Below are positions 35,726 through 44,685 of a DNA stretch of 64,000 bases, piece after piece. The notes under the pieces are model-generated. The model worked only from the letters and a program-made list of their open reading frames with translations, was not told where the DNA came from and did no database searches. Each line of letters starts with the position of its first letter. Position 1 is the stretch's first letter. The DNA is from Actinomadura cremea (GTDB lineage Bacteria; Actinomycetota; Actinomycetes; Streptosporangiales; Streptosporangiaceae), in contig NZ_BMRF01000001.1 of NCBI RefSeq assembly GCF_014648495.1, forward strand, positions 868,001-932,000. Direction: 5' to 3'. The translations under genes were made by a program, and so were the position numbers.

Positions 35726-37153
35726 ATGGACACGGTTGACATCGCACGCTGGCAGTTCGGGATCACGACCGTCTACCACTTCGTGTTCGTCCCGCTGTCC
35801 ATCGGGCTCGTCGCGCTCGTCGCCGGGATGCAGACGGCGTGGGTGCGGACGGGCAAGACCGAGTACCTGCGGGCGACGAAGTTCTGGGGCAAGCTCTTCC
35901 TGATCAACTTCGCGATGGGCGTCGTGACGGGCATCGTGCAGGAGTTCCAGTTCGGCATGAACTGGAGCGCCTACTCCCGCTTCGTCGGGGACGTCTTCGG
36001 CGCGCCGCTCGCGATCGAGGGGCTGCTCGCCTTCTTCTTCGAGTCGACGTTCCTCGGGCTGTGGATCTTCGGCTGGGACCGGCTGCCGAAGAAGATCCAC
36101 CTCGCCTGCATCTGGATGGTGTCGTTCGGGACGATCCTGTCGGCGTTCTTCATCCTCGCCGCGAACTCCTGGATGCAGAACCCCGTCGGCTACCGCATCG
36201 ACGAGGCGTCCGGACGCGCCGAGCTCACCGACTTCTGGGCCGTCCTGACGAACCCGATGCACCTCACCGCGTTCCCGCACACGATCGCGGCGTCGTTCGT
36301 CACCGCCGGGATGTTCGTCGCCGGGGTCAGCGCCTGGCACCTGATGCGGCGCCGCGACATCGAGGTGTTCCGGCCGTCGCTGCGGATGGCGCTGGTCGTC
36401 ACCGCCGTCGCGTCGATCGGCGTGGCGCTCAGCGGCGACATGCTGGGCAAGGCCGTCACCGAGCACCAGCCGATGAAGATGGCGGCGGCCGAGGGGCTCC
36501 ACGAGACCGAGCGGGGCGCGCCGTTCTCGGCGTTCAGCGTGCGGACGCCCGACGGGACCGAGGAGATCGTCGGGTTCGAGGTGCCCGGGGTGCTGTCGTT
36601 CCTGGCCACCGGCAGCTTCGACGGCGAGGTCGAGGGCATGGAGAACCTCCAGGCCGCCGCCGAGGCCGAACACGGCGCGGGCGACTACACGCCGAACGTC
36701 CCGGTCGTCTACTGGACGTTCCGGATGATGGTCTACATCGGGATGGCCACCGCCGGGCTCTCGCTGCTCGGCCTGTGGCTGACCCGCCGCGGCCGCCTGC
36801 CCGGCAACCCGTGGACGTGGCGGATCGCGACGCTGTCGCTGACGCTGCCGTTCATCGCCAGCTCGGCCGGCTGGGTGTTCACCGAGATGGGACGCCAGCC
36901 GTGGTCGGTGTACAGGCTCATGCAGACGTCGCAGAGCGTGTCGCCGGGGGTGTCGGCCGGGTCGATGCTCATCTCCGTCGCCGCGCTGACCGCGCTCTAC
37001 GCCGTCCTGTTCGTCATCGAGGTCAAGCTGCTCGCCAAGTACGCGAAGGCCGGCCCGCCCACCGAGGACGAGGTGGCGCCCGCGTCCGAGGACGGCGACC
37101 ACGGCGACCACGACGACCACGACGACGAGCGCGCGCTCGCGTTCGCCTACTGA
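35726..37153 (+). CDS. cydA: Cytochrome bd ubiquinol/menaquinol oxidase subunit I
   Basis: CydA carries haems b558, b595 and d and oxidises quinol to reduce oxygen. The 475-residue polytopic protein has the haem ligands expected at His18 (TVYHFVFVPLSIG), the His in FPHTIAASFVTAG and the Met in FTEMGRQPWSVYRLMQT. Glutamates in VQEFQFGMNWSAYSRFVGD are also conserved. The Q-loop is short, as in Gram-positive enzymes (E. coli is about 520). A GTG six bases upstream is an alternative start. The C-terminus ends in an Asp/His-rich tail (DHGDHDDHDD). It is the first gene of cydABDC. Confidence 0.96.
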   Translation: MDTVDIARWQFGITTVYHFVFVPLSIGLVALVAGMQTAWVRTGKTEYLRATKFWGKLFLINFAMGVVTGIVQEFQFGMNWSAYSRFVGDVFGAPLAIEGLLAFFFESTFLGLWIFGWDRLPKKIHLACIWMVSFGTILSAFFILAANSWMQNPVGYRIDEASGRAELTDFWAVLTNPMHLTAFPHTIAASFVTAGMFVAGVSAWHLMRRRDIEVFRPSLRMALVVTAVASIGVALSGDMLGKAVTEHQPMKMAAAEGLHETERGAPFSAFSVRTPDGTEEIVGFEVPGVLSFLATGSFDGEVEGMENLQAAAEAEHGAGDYTPNVPVVYWTFRMMVYIGMATAGLSLLGLWLTRRGRLPGNPWTWRIATLSLTLPFIASSAGWVFTEMGRQPWSVYRLMQTSQSVSPGVSAGSMLISVAALTALYAVLFVIEVKLLAKYAKAGPPTEDEVAPASEDGDHGDHDDHDDERALAFAY

Positions 37154-37167
37154 AAGGGCTCGCCGCC

Positions 37168-38223
37168 ATGGAACTGACGACCGCCTGGTTCCTGATCATC
37201 GCGTTCCTGTGGATCGGCTACTTCTTCCTGGAGGGCTTCGACTTCGGCGTCGGCATGCTGCTGCCGGTGCTGGGCCGCGACGACGTCCGCCGCCGGGTCG
37301 TGATCAACACGATCGGCCCGGTGTGGGACGGCAACGAGGTGTGGTTCATCGTCGCGGGCGCGTCGATGTTCGCCGCGTTCCCCGAGTGGTACGCGACCCT
37401 GTTCAGCGGGTTCTACCTGCCGCTCCTGATGATCCTGCTCGCGCTGATCGTGCGCGGCGTCGCGTTCGAGTACCGGGGCAAGCGGGAGGACGCGCTGTGG
37501 CGCGCCCGCTGGGACCGCGCGATCTTCTGGGGCAGCGTGCTCCCCGCGTTCCTGTGGGGCGTGGCGTTCGCGAACATCGTCCGGGGCGTCCCGCTCGACG
37601 CCGACCACGAGTTCGCCGGAACGCTCCTCGACCTGCTGAACCCGTACGCGCTGCTCGGCGGGCTGACGACCCTCACGCTGTTCGTCCTGCACGGAGCGGT
37701 GTTCGTCGCGCTGAAGACGACCGGGACCGTCCGGGCGCACGCCCGCGGCGTCGCGCGCGTCGCCGTCGCCGCGTCGACCGTCGTCGCGGGCGCGTTCCTG
37801 CTGGTCACGCAGTTCCAGTACGGCAGGGCGTGGACGTGGCTCGCGGTCGCGGGCGCGCTCGCCGGGCTCGCCGGGGCCGCCGCCGCGAACGCCCGCGGGC
37901 GCGAGGGCTGGGCATTCGTCGGGACCGGGACGGCCGTCGTGCTGGCCTTCGTGACGCTGTTCGGCTCGCTGTTCCCCGACGTGATGCCGTCCACGGTCAC
38001 CGCCGCGAACAGCCTGACCACCGAGAACGCCGCGTCCAGCGCCTACACGCTGAAGATCATGACGTGGGTGGCGCTGGTGTTCACCCCGATCGTGATGATC
38101 TACCAGGGCTGGACGTACTGGGTGTTCCGCAAGCGGATCGGCACCGCGCAGATCCCGGCCGCGAAGCGGGGGCCGGCGCGCGGCGGAAGCCCGGCGGGCA
38201 GGAAGCGCGAGCCGGTCGAATGA
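37168..38223 (+). CDS. cydB: Cytochrome bd oxidase subunit II
   Basis: The 351-residue membrane protein stabilises the haem sites of CydA. Family hallmarks are AFLWIGYFFLEGFDFGVGML, GPVWDGNEVWFIVAGASMFA, WGVAFANIVRGVPLD and YQGWTYWVFRKRI near the C-terminus. It lies 14 bp after cydA with AAAGGG as ribosome site; its TGA overlaps the cydD ATG. Confidence 0.95.
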   Translation: MELTTAWFLIIAFLWIGYFFLEGFDFGVGMLLPVLGRDDVRRRVVINTIGPVWDGNEVWFIVAGASMFAAFPEWYATLFSGFYLPLLMILLALIVRGVAFEYRGKREDALWRARWDRAIFWGSVLPAFLWGVAFANIVRGVPLDADHEFAGTLLDLLNPYALLGGLTTLTLFVLHGAVFVALKTTGTVRAHARGVARVAVAASTVVAGAFLLVTQFQYGRAWTWLAVAGALAGLAGAAAANARGREGWAFVGTGTAVVLAFVTLFGSLFPDVMPSTVTAANSLTTENAASSAYTLKIMTWVALVFTPIVMIYQGWTYWVFRKRIGTAQIPAAKRGPARGGSPAGRKREPVE

Positions 38224-39875
38224 AGCCGCTCGATCCCCGCCTGCTGCGGCACGCGCGCGCCACGCGGGCGTTCCTCGTCGCGTCGGCCGTCCTCGGCACC
38301 GCCACCGCCGGGCTCGTCATCGCGCAGGCGACACTGCTCGCCGACATGATCGGCCGGACGTTCCTCGGCGGCGCGGGCCTCGCCGACCTGCGGACGCCGA
38401 TGCTGCTGCTCCTCGCCGTCGTCGCGGGCCGCGCGGCCGTCGCGTGGCTGCAGGAGGTGGCGGCGCACCGGTCGGCCGCCGCCGTGAAGTCGCAGCTCCG
38501 CAGCCGCCTCCTGGAGCACGCGACGCGGCTCGGCCCCCGCTGGCTGTCGGGCGAGCGCAGCGGCGAGCTCGCGACCCTCGCGACGCGCGGCGTGGACGCC
38601 CTCGACGGGTACTTCGCCCGCTACCTGCCGCAGCTGGTCCTCGCCGTGACCGTCCCGCTGGCGGTCGGGGCGCGGATCCTGCTCGGCGACTGGCTCTCCG
38701 CGGTGATCATCGCGGTGACGGTCCCGCTGATCCCGGTCTTCGCGATCCTGGTGGGCCTCGCGACGCAGTGGAAGATGAACCGGCAGTGGCGGACGCTGTC
38801 GCTGCTGGCCGCGCACTTCCTGGACGTCGTCGCGGGACTGCCGACGCTGAAGGTGTTCGGCCGCGCGAAGGCGCAGGCCCGCGGCATCCGCGAGGTCACC
38901 GGCCGGTACCGCCGCGCGACGATGTCGACGCTGCGGATCGCGTTCGTGTCGGCGATGGTGCTGGAGCTGCTGTCGACGCTGTCGGTCGCGCTCGTCGCCG
39001 TGTCGATCGGGCTGCGGCTCGTCGAGGGCGGGATGGCGTTCGAGACGGCGCTGCTGATCCTGATCCTCGCCCCGGAGGCGTACTTCCCGCTGCGGCAGGT
39101 CGGGGCGCAGTACCACGCGAGCGTCGAGGGCCTCACCGCCGCCGGGCGGATCTTCGAGGTGCTGGAGACGCCGCTCCCGCGCGTCGGGACGGACACCCGC
39201 GTCCCCGACGTGCGGCACGCGACGATCCGCCTCGACGGCGTCACCGTCGCCTACCCCGGACGGGACGCGCCCGCGCTCGACGCCTTCGCGCTCACGATCC
39301 ATCCGGGGGAGACGGTCGCCCTCGTCGGCCCGAGCGGCGCGGGGAAGTCGACGCTGCTGAACGTCCTGCTCGCGTTCGCGCCGCCCGACTCCGGCCGCGT
39401 CCTGGTCGACTGGGCGGACCTCGCCGACCTCGACCCGGACGCGTGGCGGCGGAACATCGCGTGGGTGCCGCAGCGCCCGTACCTGTTCGCCGGGACGGTC
39501 GCCGCGAACATCCGCCTCGCGGACCCGGACGCGTCGGACGAGCGGGTCCGGGACGCCGCGCGCGCCGCGAACGTCCTCGAGTTCGCCGACGACCTCCCCC
39601 GGGGCCTCGACACGCCGATCGGCGAGCGCGGCGCGGGCCTGTCGGCCGGGCAGCGGCAGCGGGTCGCGCTGGCCCGCGCGTTCCTGCGGGACGCGCCGCT
39701 GCTCCTGCTGGACGAACCGACCTCGGGCCTCGACGCGCGGAGCGAGGCGTCCGTCGTCGACGCGGTGCGGCGCCTCGCCGCCGACCGTACCGTCGTCCTC
39801 GTCGCCCACCGCCCCGCCCTCGCGGCCGTGGCCGACCGGACCGTCCACGTCGAACCGGCGGAGGTGCCGGCATGA
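38220..39875 (+). CDS. cydD: CydD half of the CydDC ABC exporter
   Basis: CydDC is needed for cytochrome bd assembly and moves thiols or haem-related cargo across the membrane. This 551-residue half-transporter has six TM helices and an ATPase domain with Walker A GPSGAGKST, signature LSAGQRQRVALARA and Walker B LLLLDEPTSGLD. It starts as ATGA overlap with cydB and ends overlapping cydC. CydD and CydC are separate genes here, not the fused CydDC of mycobacteria and some Streptomyces. Confidence 0.93.
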   Translation: MKPLDPRLLRHARATRAFLVASAVLGTATAGLVIAQATLLADMIGRTFLGGAGLADLRTPMLLLLAVVAGRAAVAWLQEVAAHRSAAAVKSQLRSRLLEHATRLGPRWLSGERSGELATLATRGVDALDGYFARYLPQLVLAVTVPLAVGARILLGDWLSAVIIAVTVPLIPVFAILVGLATQWKMNRQWRTLSLLAAHFLDVVAGLPTLKVFGRAKAQARGIREVTGRYRRATMSTLRIAFVSAMVLELLSTLSVALVAVSIGLRLVEGGMAFETALLILILAPEAYFPLRQVGAQYHASVEGLTAAGRIFEVLETPLPRVGTDTRVPDVRHATIRLDGVTVAYPGRDAPALDAFALTIHPGETVALVGPSGAGKSTLLNVLLAFAPPDSGRVLVDWADLADLDPDAWRRNIAWVPQRPYLFAGTVAANIRLADPDASDERVRDAARAANVLEFADDLPRGLDTPIGERGAGLSAGQRQRVALARAFLRDAPLLLLDEPTSGLDARSEASVVDAVRRLAADRTVVLVAHRPALAAVADRTVHVEPAEVPA

Positions 39876-41635
39876 ACGGTCCGATCCTGCGGCTGATCAG
39901 GCTCACCCGGCCCGTCCGGGGGCGGCTGGCGGTCGCGGTGGTGTTCGGGGTGCTGGCGCTCGGCAGCGGCGTCGCGCTGATGGGGACGTCGGCGTGGCTG
40001 ATCTCGCGGGCCGCGCAGCACCCGCCCGTCCTGATGCTGATGGTCGCGATCGTGGCGGTCCGGGCGTTCGGCATCGGGCGCGGGGTGTTCCGGTACGTCG
40101 AGCGGCTCGTCGGGCACGACGCGACGTTCCGCATCCTCGCCGACCTGCGCGCCCGCGTCTACGAGCGGCTGGAGCGGCTCGCCCCGGCGGGGCTGCCCGC
40201 GTTCCGCGGCGGCGACCTGCTCGCCCGGCTCGTCGACGACGTCGACGCCGTCCAGGACCTCTACCTGCGGACCCTGCTGCCCTGCGCGGTCGCGGCGGTC
40301 GTCGGCGGCGCGTCGGTCGGGGTCGCGTGGGCGCTGCTGCCCGCCGCCGGGGCCGTCCTGCTGGCGACGCTGCTGGCCGCGGGGCTCGCGGCGCCGTGGC
40401 TGTCGGCGGCCGTCGCGCGCCGGGCGGAGCGCCGGACGGCCGACCTGCGGGGCGAACTGGCCTCGCACGTCGTCGACACGCTGCACGGCGCACCCGAGCT
40501 GATCGCCTACGGCGCGGCGCCCGCGCGGCTCGCCGAGGCCGCCCGGATCGACCGGGAGTTCACCCGCGCGACGGCCCGGTCGGCGGGGACGGCCGGGCTG
40601 GGCGCGGCGCTGTCGGCGCTCGCGGGCGGGCTGGCCGTGTGGGGCGGGCTCGCCACCGGCGTCCCGGCGGTGCGGTCGGGCGCGCTCGACGGGGTGCTGC
40701 TCGCGGTCGTGGTGATGCTGCCGCTCGCCGCGTTCGAGGTGGTCAACGGGCTGCCGCTGGCCGCGCAGTACCTCGAGCGGGTACGGGCGTCGGCGGCGCG
40801 GGTGTTCGCCGTCCTGGACGGCCCCGACCCCGTGCGCGACCCGGACGAGCCCGCGCTGCTGCCCGCCGCGCCCTACACGCTGCGGGTCACCGACCTGCGC
40901 GCGCGCTGGACGCCCGACGGTCCGCTCGCCCTCGACGGGGTGTCGCTCGACCTGCCGCCCGGACGCCGCGTCGCCGTCGTCGGCCCGAGCGGGTCGGGGA
41001 AGACGACGCTGGCGTCGGTCCTGCTGCGGTTCCTGGAGCCCGCGGGCGGACGCGTGACGCTGAACGGCACGGACGTCCGCGACCTCGCCGGGGACGACCT
41101 GCGGGCCGTCGTCGGGCTGTGCGCGCAGGACGCGCACCTGTTCGACTCGACGATCGGCGAGAACATCCGGCTGGCGCGCCGGTCGGCGACCGACGCGGAG
41201 ATCCGCGACGCGCTGCGCCGCGCCCGGCTCCTCGACTGGGTGGAGTCGCTGCCGTCCGGGCTGGACACGCGGGTGGGGGAGCACGGCGCGCAGGTGTCGG
41301 GCGGGCAGCGGCAGCGGATCGCGCTCGCCCGCGCGCTGCTGGCCGGCTTCCCGGTGCTGCTGCTGGACGAGCCCGCCGAGCACCTCGACACCGGGACGGC
41401 CGACGCGCTCACCGCCGACCTGCTGGAGGCCACGGAACTGGCGGCCGACCAGGGACGGACGACGCTGCTCGTCACGCACCGGCTCGCGGGCCTGGACGCC
41501 GTGGACGAGATCGTCGTGCTCGACCGGGGCCGGGTCGCCGACCGCGGCACGCACGCCGAACTCGCCGCCCGTCCGGGGATCTACCGGACGATGTGGGAGC
41601 GGGAACGCGCCGCCCCGGTGATCAGCGCGGCGTGA
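39872..41635 (+). CDS. cydC: CydC half of the CydDC ABC exporter
   Basis: The 587-residue protein pairs with CydD. TM domain motifs include GVALMGTSAWLISRAAQHPP and VRAFGIGRGVFRYVERLVGH, typical of CydC. The ATPase domain has GPSGSGKTT, QVSGGQRQRIALARALL and LLLDEPAEHLD. The Walker B tail EHLD replaces the usual S/T-x-LD, as in other CydC proteins. The last gene of cydABDC; its 3' end overlaps the convergent small ORF by 14 bp. Confidence 0.93.
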   Translation: MNGPILRLIRLTRPVRGRLAVAVVFGVLALGSGVALMGTSAWLISRAAQHPPVLMLMVAIVAVRAFGIGRGVFRYVERLVGHDATFRILADLRARVYERLERLAPAGLPAFRGGDLLARLVDDVDAVQDLYLRTLLPCAVAAVVGGASVGVAWALLPAAGAVLLATLLAAGLAAPWLSAAVARRAERRTADLRGELASHVVDTLHGAPELIAYGAAPARLAEAARIDREFTRATARSAGTAGLGAALSALAGGLAVWGGLATGVPAVRSGALDGVLLAVVVMLPLAAFEVVNGLPLAAQYLERVRASAARVFAVLDGPDPVRDPDEPALLPAAPYTLRVTDLRARWTPDGPLALDGVSLDLPPGRRVAVVGPSGSGKTTLASVLLRFLEPAGGRVTLNGTDVRDLAGDDLRAVVGLCAQDAHLFDSTIGENIRLARRSATDAEIRDALRRARLLDWVESLPSGLDTRVGEHGAQVSGGQRQRIALARALLAGFPVLLLDEPAEHLDTGTADALTADLLEATELAADQGRTTLLVTHRLAGLDAVDEIVVLDRGRVADRGTHAELAARPGIYRTMWERERAAPVISAA

Positions 41636-41891
41636 CCGGGACCGGCGCCAGCCGGTCGATCTCCCGGCCGAGCGTCATGACCATGGCGTCGAACGCGGGC
41701 ACGCCGTAGCGCGTGCGCAGCGCCGGGCAGACGTCCTTGCGCGCCGCCTCCCGCAGCATCTCGCTCAGCATCGCGTGCGGCACCGGCCGGCCGTGGGCCG
41801 GTTCCTCGTGCGAGTGCCGGGCGAGGCGCAGCAACTCCGGATGCGGTGCCGACTCGGAGAGGATCATGCGAGCGGCGTCGACGAGTTCCAT
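41622..41891 (-). CDS. Small hypothetical protein
   Basis: The 89-residue ORF starts MELVDAARMILSESAPHPEL and continues with LRLARHSHEEPAHGRPVPHA and REAARKDVCPALRTRYGV. I recognise no domain; the sequence is soluble and mixed helical. Its end overlaps cydC by 14 bp in convergent orientation. Codon third positions are GC-rich like its neighbours, which favours a real gene, but there is no further support. Confidence 0.5.
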   Translation of the reverse strand: MELVDAARMILSESAPHPELLRLARHSHEEPAHGRPVPHAMLSEMLREAARKDVCPALRTRYGVPAFDAMVMTLGREIDRLAPVPVTPR

Positions 41892-41982
41892 GCCGCCGAG
41901 TGTAAGCGCGTGCCGACCCGGGCGGCGGAGGACCGGTCGCCCCCGCGACCGGCCGACGGGCGACCGGTCAGCGGGCGGACGG

Positions 41983-42993
41983 TCAGCGGGCGGACGGGGC
42001 GCGGACGTCCATGGTGACGTGGCCGACGCTGCGGCCCTCGCCGTCCAGGAGCCGCCCGACCCGCTTCGCCCACTTCAGTGTCACCGACTGCTCGACTATC
42101 CCGATCTCCGGGTAGCGGGCGGTGAGCCTCGACTGGAACGCCGCCAGCTCGTCCAGCCCGTGCGCCCACACGTTCGCCATCAGGTTCGCGCGGCCGATCA
42201 CCGACGCCACCAGCCGCGTCTCCCGCATCGTCGCGATGCTGTCGGCGACCGTCTCCAGGCGGGCCGGCGGGACGGCCAGCCACAGCATCCCGGTGACCTT
42301 CCAGCCCGTCAGCCGGTGCGCGGCCTCGCAGCGCAGCACCGCCCGGCCGCTCGCCAGCATCCCGGCCAGGACGCGCCGGACCCGCGTCTCCGACATGCCG
42401 AGGTCGGCGGCGAGCGCCGCGTGGGAGCGGCGCCCGTCCGCGCCGAGCGCCAGCATGACCCCGACCTCGTCCGGGCGGAGCCGCCCCGGCTCGCCGCCGG
42501 GCCCGTCGGCGGGCTCCCCGAGCAGGTCGCGGCGCTGGTCCTGGTCGAGGGAGTCCAGCCGCCACCGGCTCGCCTCCCGGTGCAGCCGGTGCGACAGGTG
42601 CGTGCGGGTGAAGGTGACGCCGTCGATGCCGCCGAGCCGGTCCAGGACGTACTCGCTCATCGCGGCGACGTCGAGGGCGCCGACCGTGACCAGCAGGTCC
42701 CGGTTCCCGGTCGTGTGCTCGACGCTGATCGCGCGCGGGTCGGCGGCGATCCGCTCGGCGATCTGGGCGTGCGCGCCCGGCACACAGCCGACCTCGACCA
42801 GCGCGAACGCCGCGTACGGCACCTGGGACGCGCCCGCGAAGCAGGTCACCCACGCCTCCCCCGACGCGCTGAGCCGCGCCCAGCGGCGCGACAGGGTGGC
42901 CGGGTCGACGCCGAGGGGGCGGGCCAGCTTCGCCCAGGGGGCGCGGGGGTCGTGCTGGAGTGCGTTCACCAGCGCGAGGTCGAGCTCATCCAT
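41983..42993 (-). CDS. Lrp/AsnC-type regulator with two tandem Lrp units
   Basis: The 336-residue protein is twice the usual Lrp length. Unit 1 has an HTH (LALVNALQHDPRAPWAKLAR, GVDPATLSRRWARL) and a RAM-like domain. Unit 2 repeats both (GVMLALGADGRRSHAALAAD, LGMSETRVRRVLAGML, then LVASVIGRANLMANVWAHGL). Lrp proteins bind amino acids, and duplicated ones form pseudo-dimers on one chain. It is divergent from the peptide ABC importer with a 135-bp AT-rich gap, so it probably senses an amino acid or peptide and controls uptake. Confidence 0.85.
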   Translation of the reverse strand: MDELDLALVNALQHDPRAPWAKLARPLGVDPATLSRRWARLSASGEAWVTCFAGASQVPYAAFALVEVGCVPGAHAQIAERIAADPRAISVEHTTGNRDLLVTVGALDVAAMSEYVLDRLGGIDGVTFTRTHLSHRLHREASRWRLDSLDQDQRRDLLGEPADGPGGEPGRLRPDEVGVMLALGADGRRSHAALAADLGMSETRVRRVLAGMLASGRAVLRCEAAHRLTGWKVTGMLWLAVPPARLETVADSIATMRETRLVASVIGRANLMANVWAHGLDELAAFQSRLTARYPEIGIVEQSVTLKWAKRVGRLLDGEGRSVGHVTMDVRAPSAR

Positions 42994-43128
42994 TCGCCGT
43001 TTTCCTGCATGTCAGCGGTCACTTTCGCGGCATTCATGCAATCTAGCCGATTTTTCGGGCGTGACCTGATCCTTGGACACCAGCGCTCCCAGCCGGGCCT
43101 CCGGCTCCGTTCGTTCAGGGAGAAGTCC

Positions 43129-44685
43129 ATGTCTCGATCCCGCCCCGCTCTCCCGGCCGCCGCCCTCGCGGTCTCGGCCGTCCTCGCCGCCGGCTGCACG
43201 ACCTCGTCGGGGACCGCCGCGGGCGGCGCCGACGGCGCGTTCCGCTTCGCGGTGACCTCGGACGCCCGCACCTTCGATCCGGCGAAGGGCAGCGCGGCCA
43301 CCGACTACACGTTCGCGCGGATGCGGTTCGCGAACCTGGTGTACCGCGACTCCGACGACTCGGTCGTCCCCGGCCTCGCGGCGACGTGGAAGGCCACCCC
43401 CTCGTCGGCGACGTTCACCCTCCGCGACGGGCTGACGTGCGCGGACGGCGCCCCGCTGACGGCCTCGACGGTCGCGGCGTCGCTGCGCCGGTTCGCCGAT
43501 CCGCAGACGGGCGCGGCGCAGGCCCCGCTGGTGTTCGGGCCGGACGCGAAGGTGGAGGTGACCGCCGACGACACGGCCCGGACCGTCACCGTCGAGCTGG
43601 ACGAGCCGTGGTCGGACCTCGTGCCCGCGCTGTCGCTGACCGGCGCCGGGATCGTGTGCGAGCCCGGACTGAAGGACCCGGAAGGGCTCGGCCAGGGCAC
43701 CGTGAAGGGGGCGGGCTCGGGCCCCTACGAGCTGACCGACCTCCAGCGCGGACGCTCCTACACGTTCGAGCTGCGCGCCGGCTACACGGCGTTCCCCGGG
43801 TTCGAGGCGGCGGAGAAGCCCGAGGGCGAGCGCGCGGAGACGGTGCGGCTGACGGTCGTCTCCAACGAGAGCACCGCCGCGAACCAGCTCAGCACGGGCG
43901 CGCTCGACTACGCCGCGTTCACCGGCCCGGACGTCGCCCGGTTCGCCGAGGGCGGCTACGAGGTGCACACGGCGCCGCTGCTGCGGATGTTCCTGGTGTT
44001 CAACCAGCGCGAGGGCCGCCCCGGCACGGACGAGCGGTTCCGGAAGGCCGTCGCGCAGGCCGTCGATCCCGCCGCGTTCAACAAGGTGTTCGGCGGCCGG
44101 GGCGAGGTCATGAAGAGCTGGAGCGACGGCACGACCCCGTACGCCGGCACCGACGCGTCGCCGCGCACGATGACCGATCCGGCGGCGAGGAAGGTGCTGG
44201 ACGGCGTCAAGGTCCGGCTCACCGGGACGAACGCGGTCGCGGGCGGCTCCGGCAACGCCTACGTGCAGGAGGCGCTGCGCGCGGCCGGGGCGGACGTCGA
44301 GCTGCGCAACGTCGACAACGCGACCTGGTCGACCGAGGTGCTCGGCGGCGGGGGCGACTGGGACCTCACCGTGATGGCCCACCTCAACTTCTCCGGAACG
44401 CTCACCTCCGGCGCGATGCTGCTGACCGGCCCGCCGCCGCCCGCGGGCCGCAACTTCGGCGCGATCGACGACCCGGCGTTCGCGCGGGCGCTGGGCGAGG
44501 CGATGTCCACGACCGACGAGGAGGCGAAGGCGGCGGCGTGGGCGAAGGCGCAGCGGAGCGCGCTGGAGCGCGCGGACGTCGTCCCGCTGTCGACCGTGCC
44601 GGTCGCGTTCGTGTTCGGGAAGCGCGGCGACGCCTCGATCGTGAACGGCGCCGCCGACCCGTCGAGCTTCCGGATCAAGGACTGA
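43129..44685 (+). CDS. Peptide/nickel ABC transporter substrate-binding lipoprotein (SBP family 5)
   Basis: The 518-residue protein has a lipoprotein signal (AVSAVLAAGC, lipid Cys near residue 23). The SBP_bac_5 fold follows: ARTFDPAKGSAATDYTFARM, LVYRDSDDSVVPGLAATWKA, FTLRDGLTCADGAPLTASTV and MFLVFNQREGRPGTDERFRK. It captures oligopeptides or similar cargo outside the membrane. GGGAGAAG precedes ATG 43129. Its TGA overlaps the permease ATG, opening a tightly coupled operon with two permease domains, two ATPases and an M20 hydrolase. Confidence 0.9.
   Translation: MSRSRPALPAAALAVSAVLAAGCTTSSGTAAGGADGAFRFAVTSDARTFDPAKGSAATDYTFARMRFANLVYRDSDDSVVPGLAATWKATPSSATFTLRDGLTCADGAPLTASTVAASLRRFADPQTGAAQAPLVFGPDAKVEVTADDTARTVTVELDEPWSDLVPALSLTGAGIVCEPGLKDPEGLGQGTVKGAGSGPYELTDLQRGRSYTFELRAGYTAFPGFEAAEKPEGERAETVRLTVVSNESTAANQLSTGALDYAAFTGPDVARFAEGGYEVHTAPLLRMFLVFNQREGRPGTDERFRKAVAQAVDPAAFNKVFGGRGEVMKSWSDGTTPYAGTDASPRTMTDPAARKVLDGVKVRLTGTNAVAGGSGNAYVQEALRAAGADVELRNVDNATWSTEVLGGGGDWDLTVMAHLNFSGTLTSGAMLLTGPPPPAGRNFGAIDDPAFARALGEAMSTTDEEAKAAAWAKAQRSALERADVVPLSTVPVAFVFGKRGDASIVNGAADPSSFRIKD

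Noticed and set aside
38444-41635. 1063-codon plus-strand open frame
   Set aside because: Its second half is CydC; the first half reads cydD out of frame and is Arg/Pro/Ala-rich with no domain.
42994-43128. ARG box or Lrp operator between the Lrp gene and the importer
   Set aside because: TGCAT and ATGCA half-sites are present but more than 20 bp apart and without a symmetric core; too weak to list.
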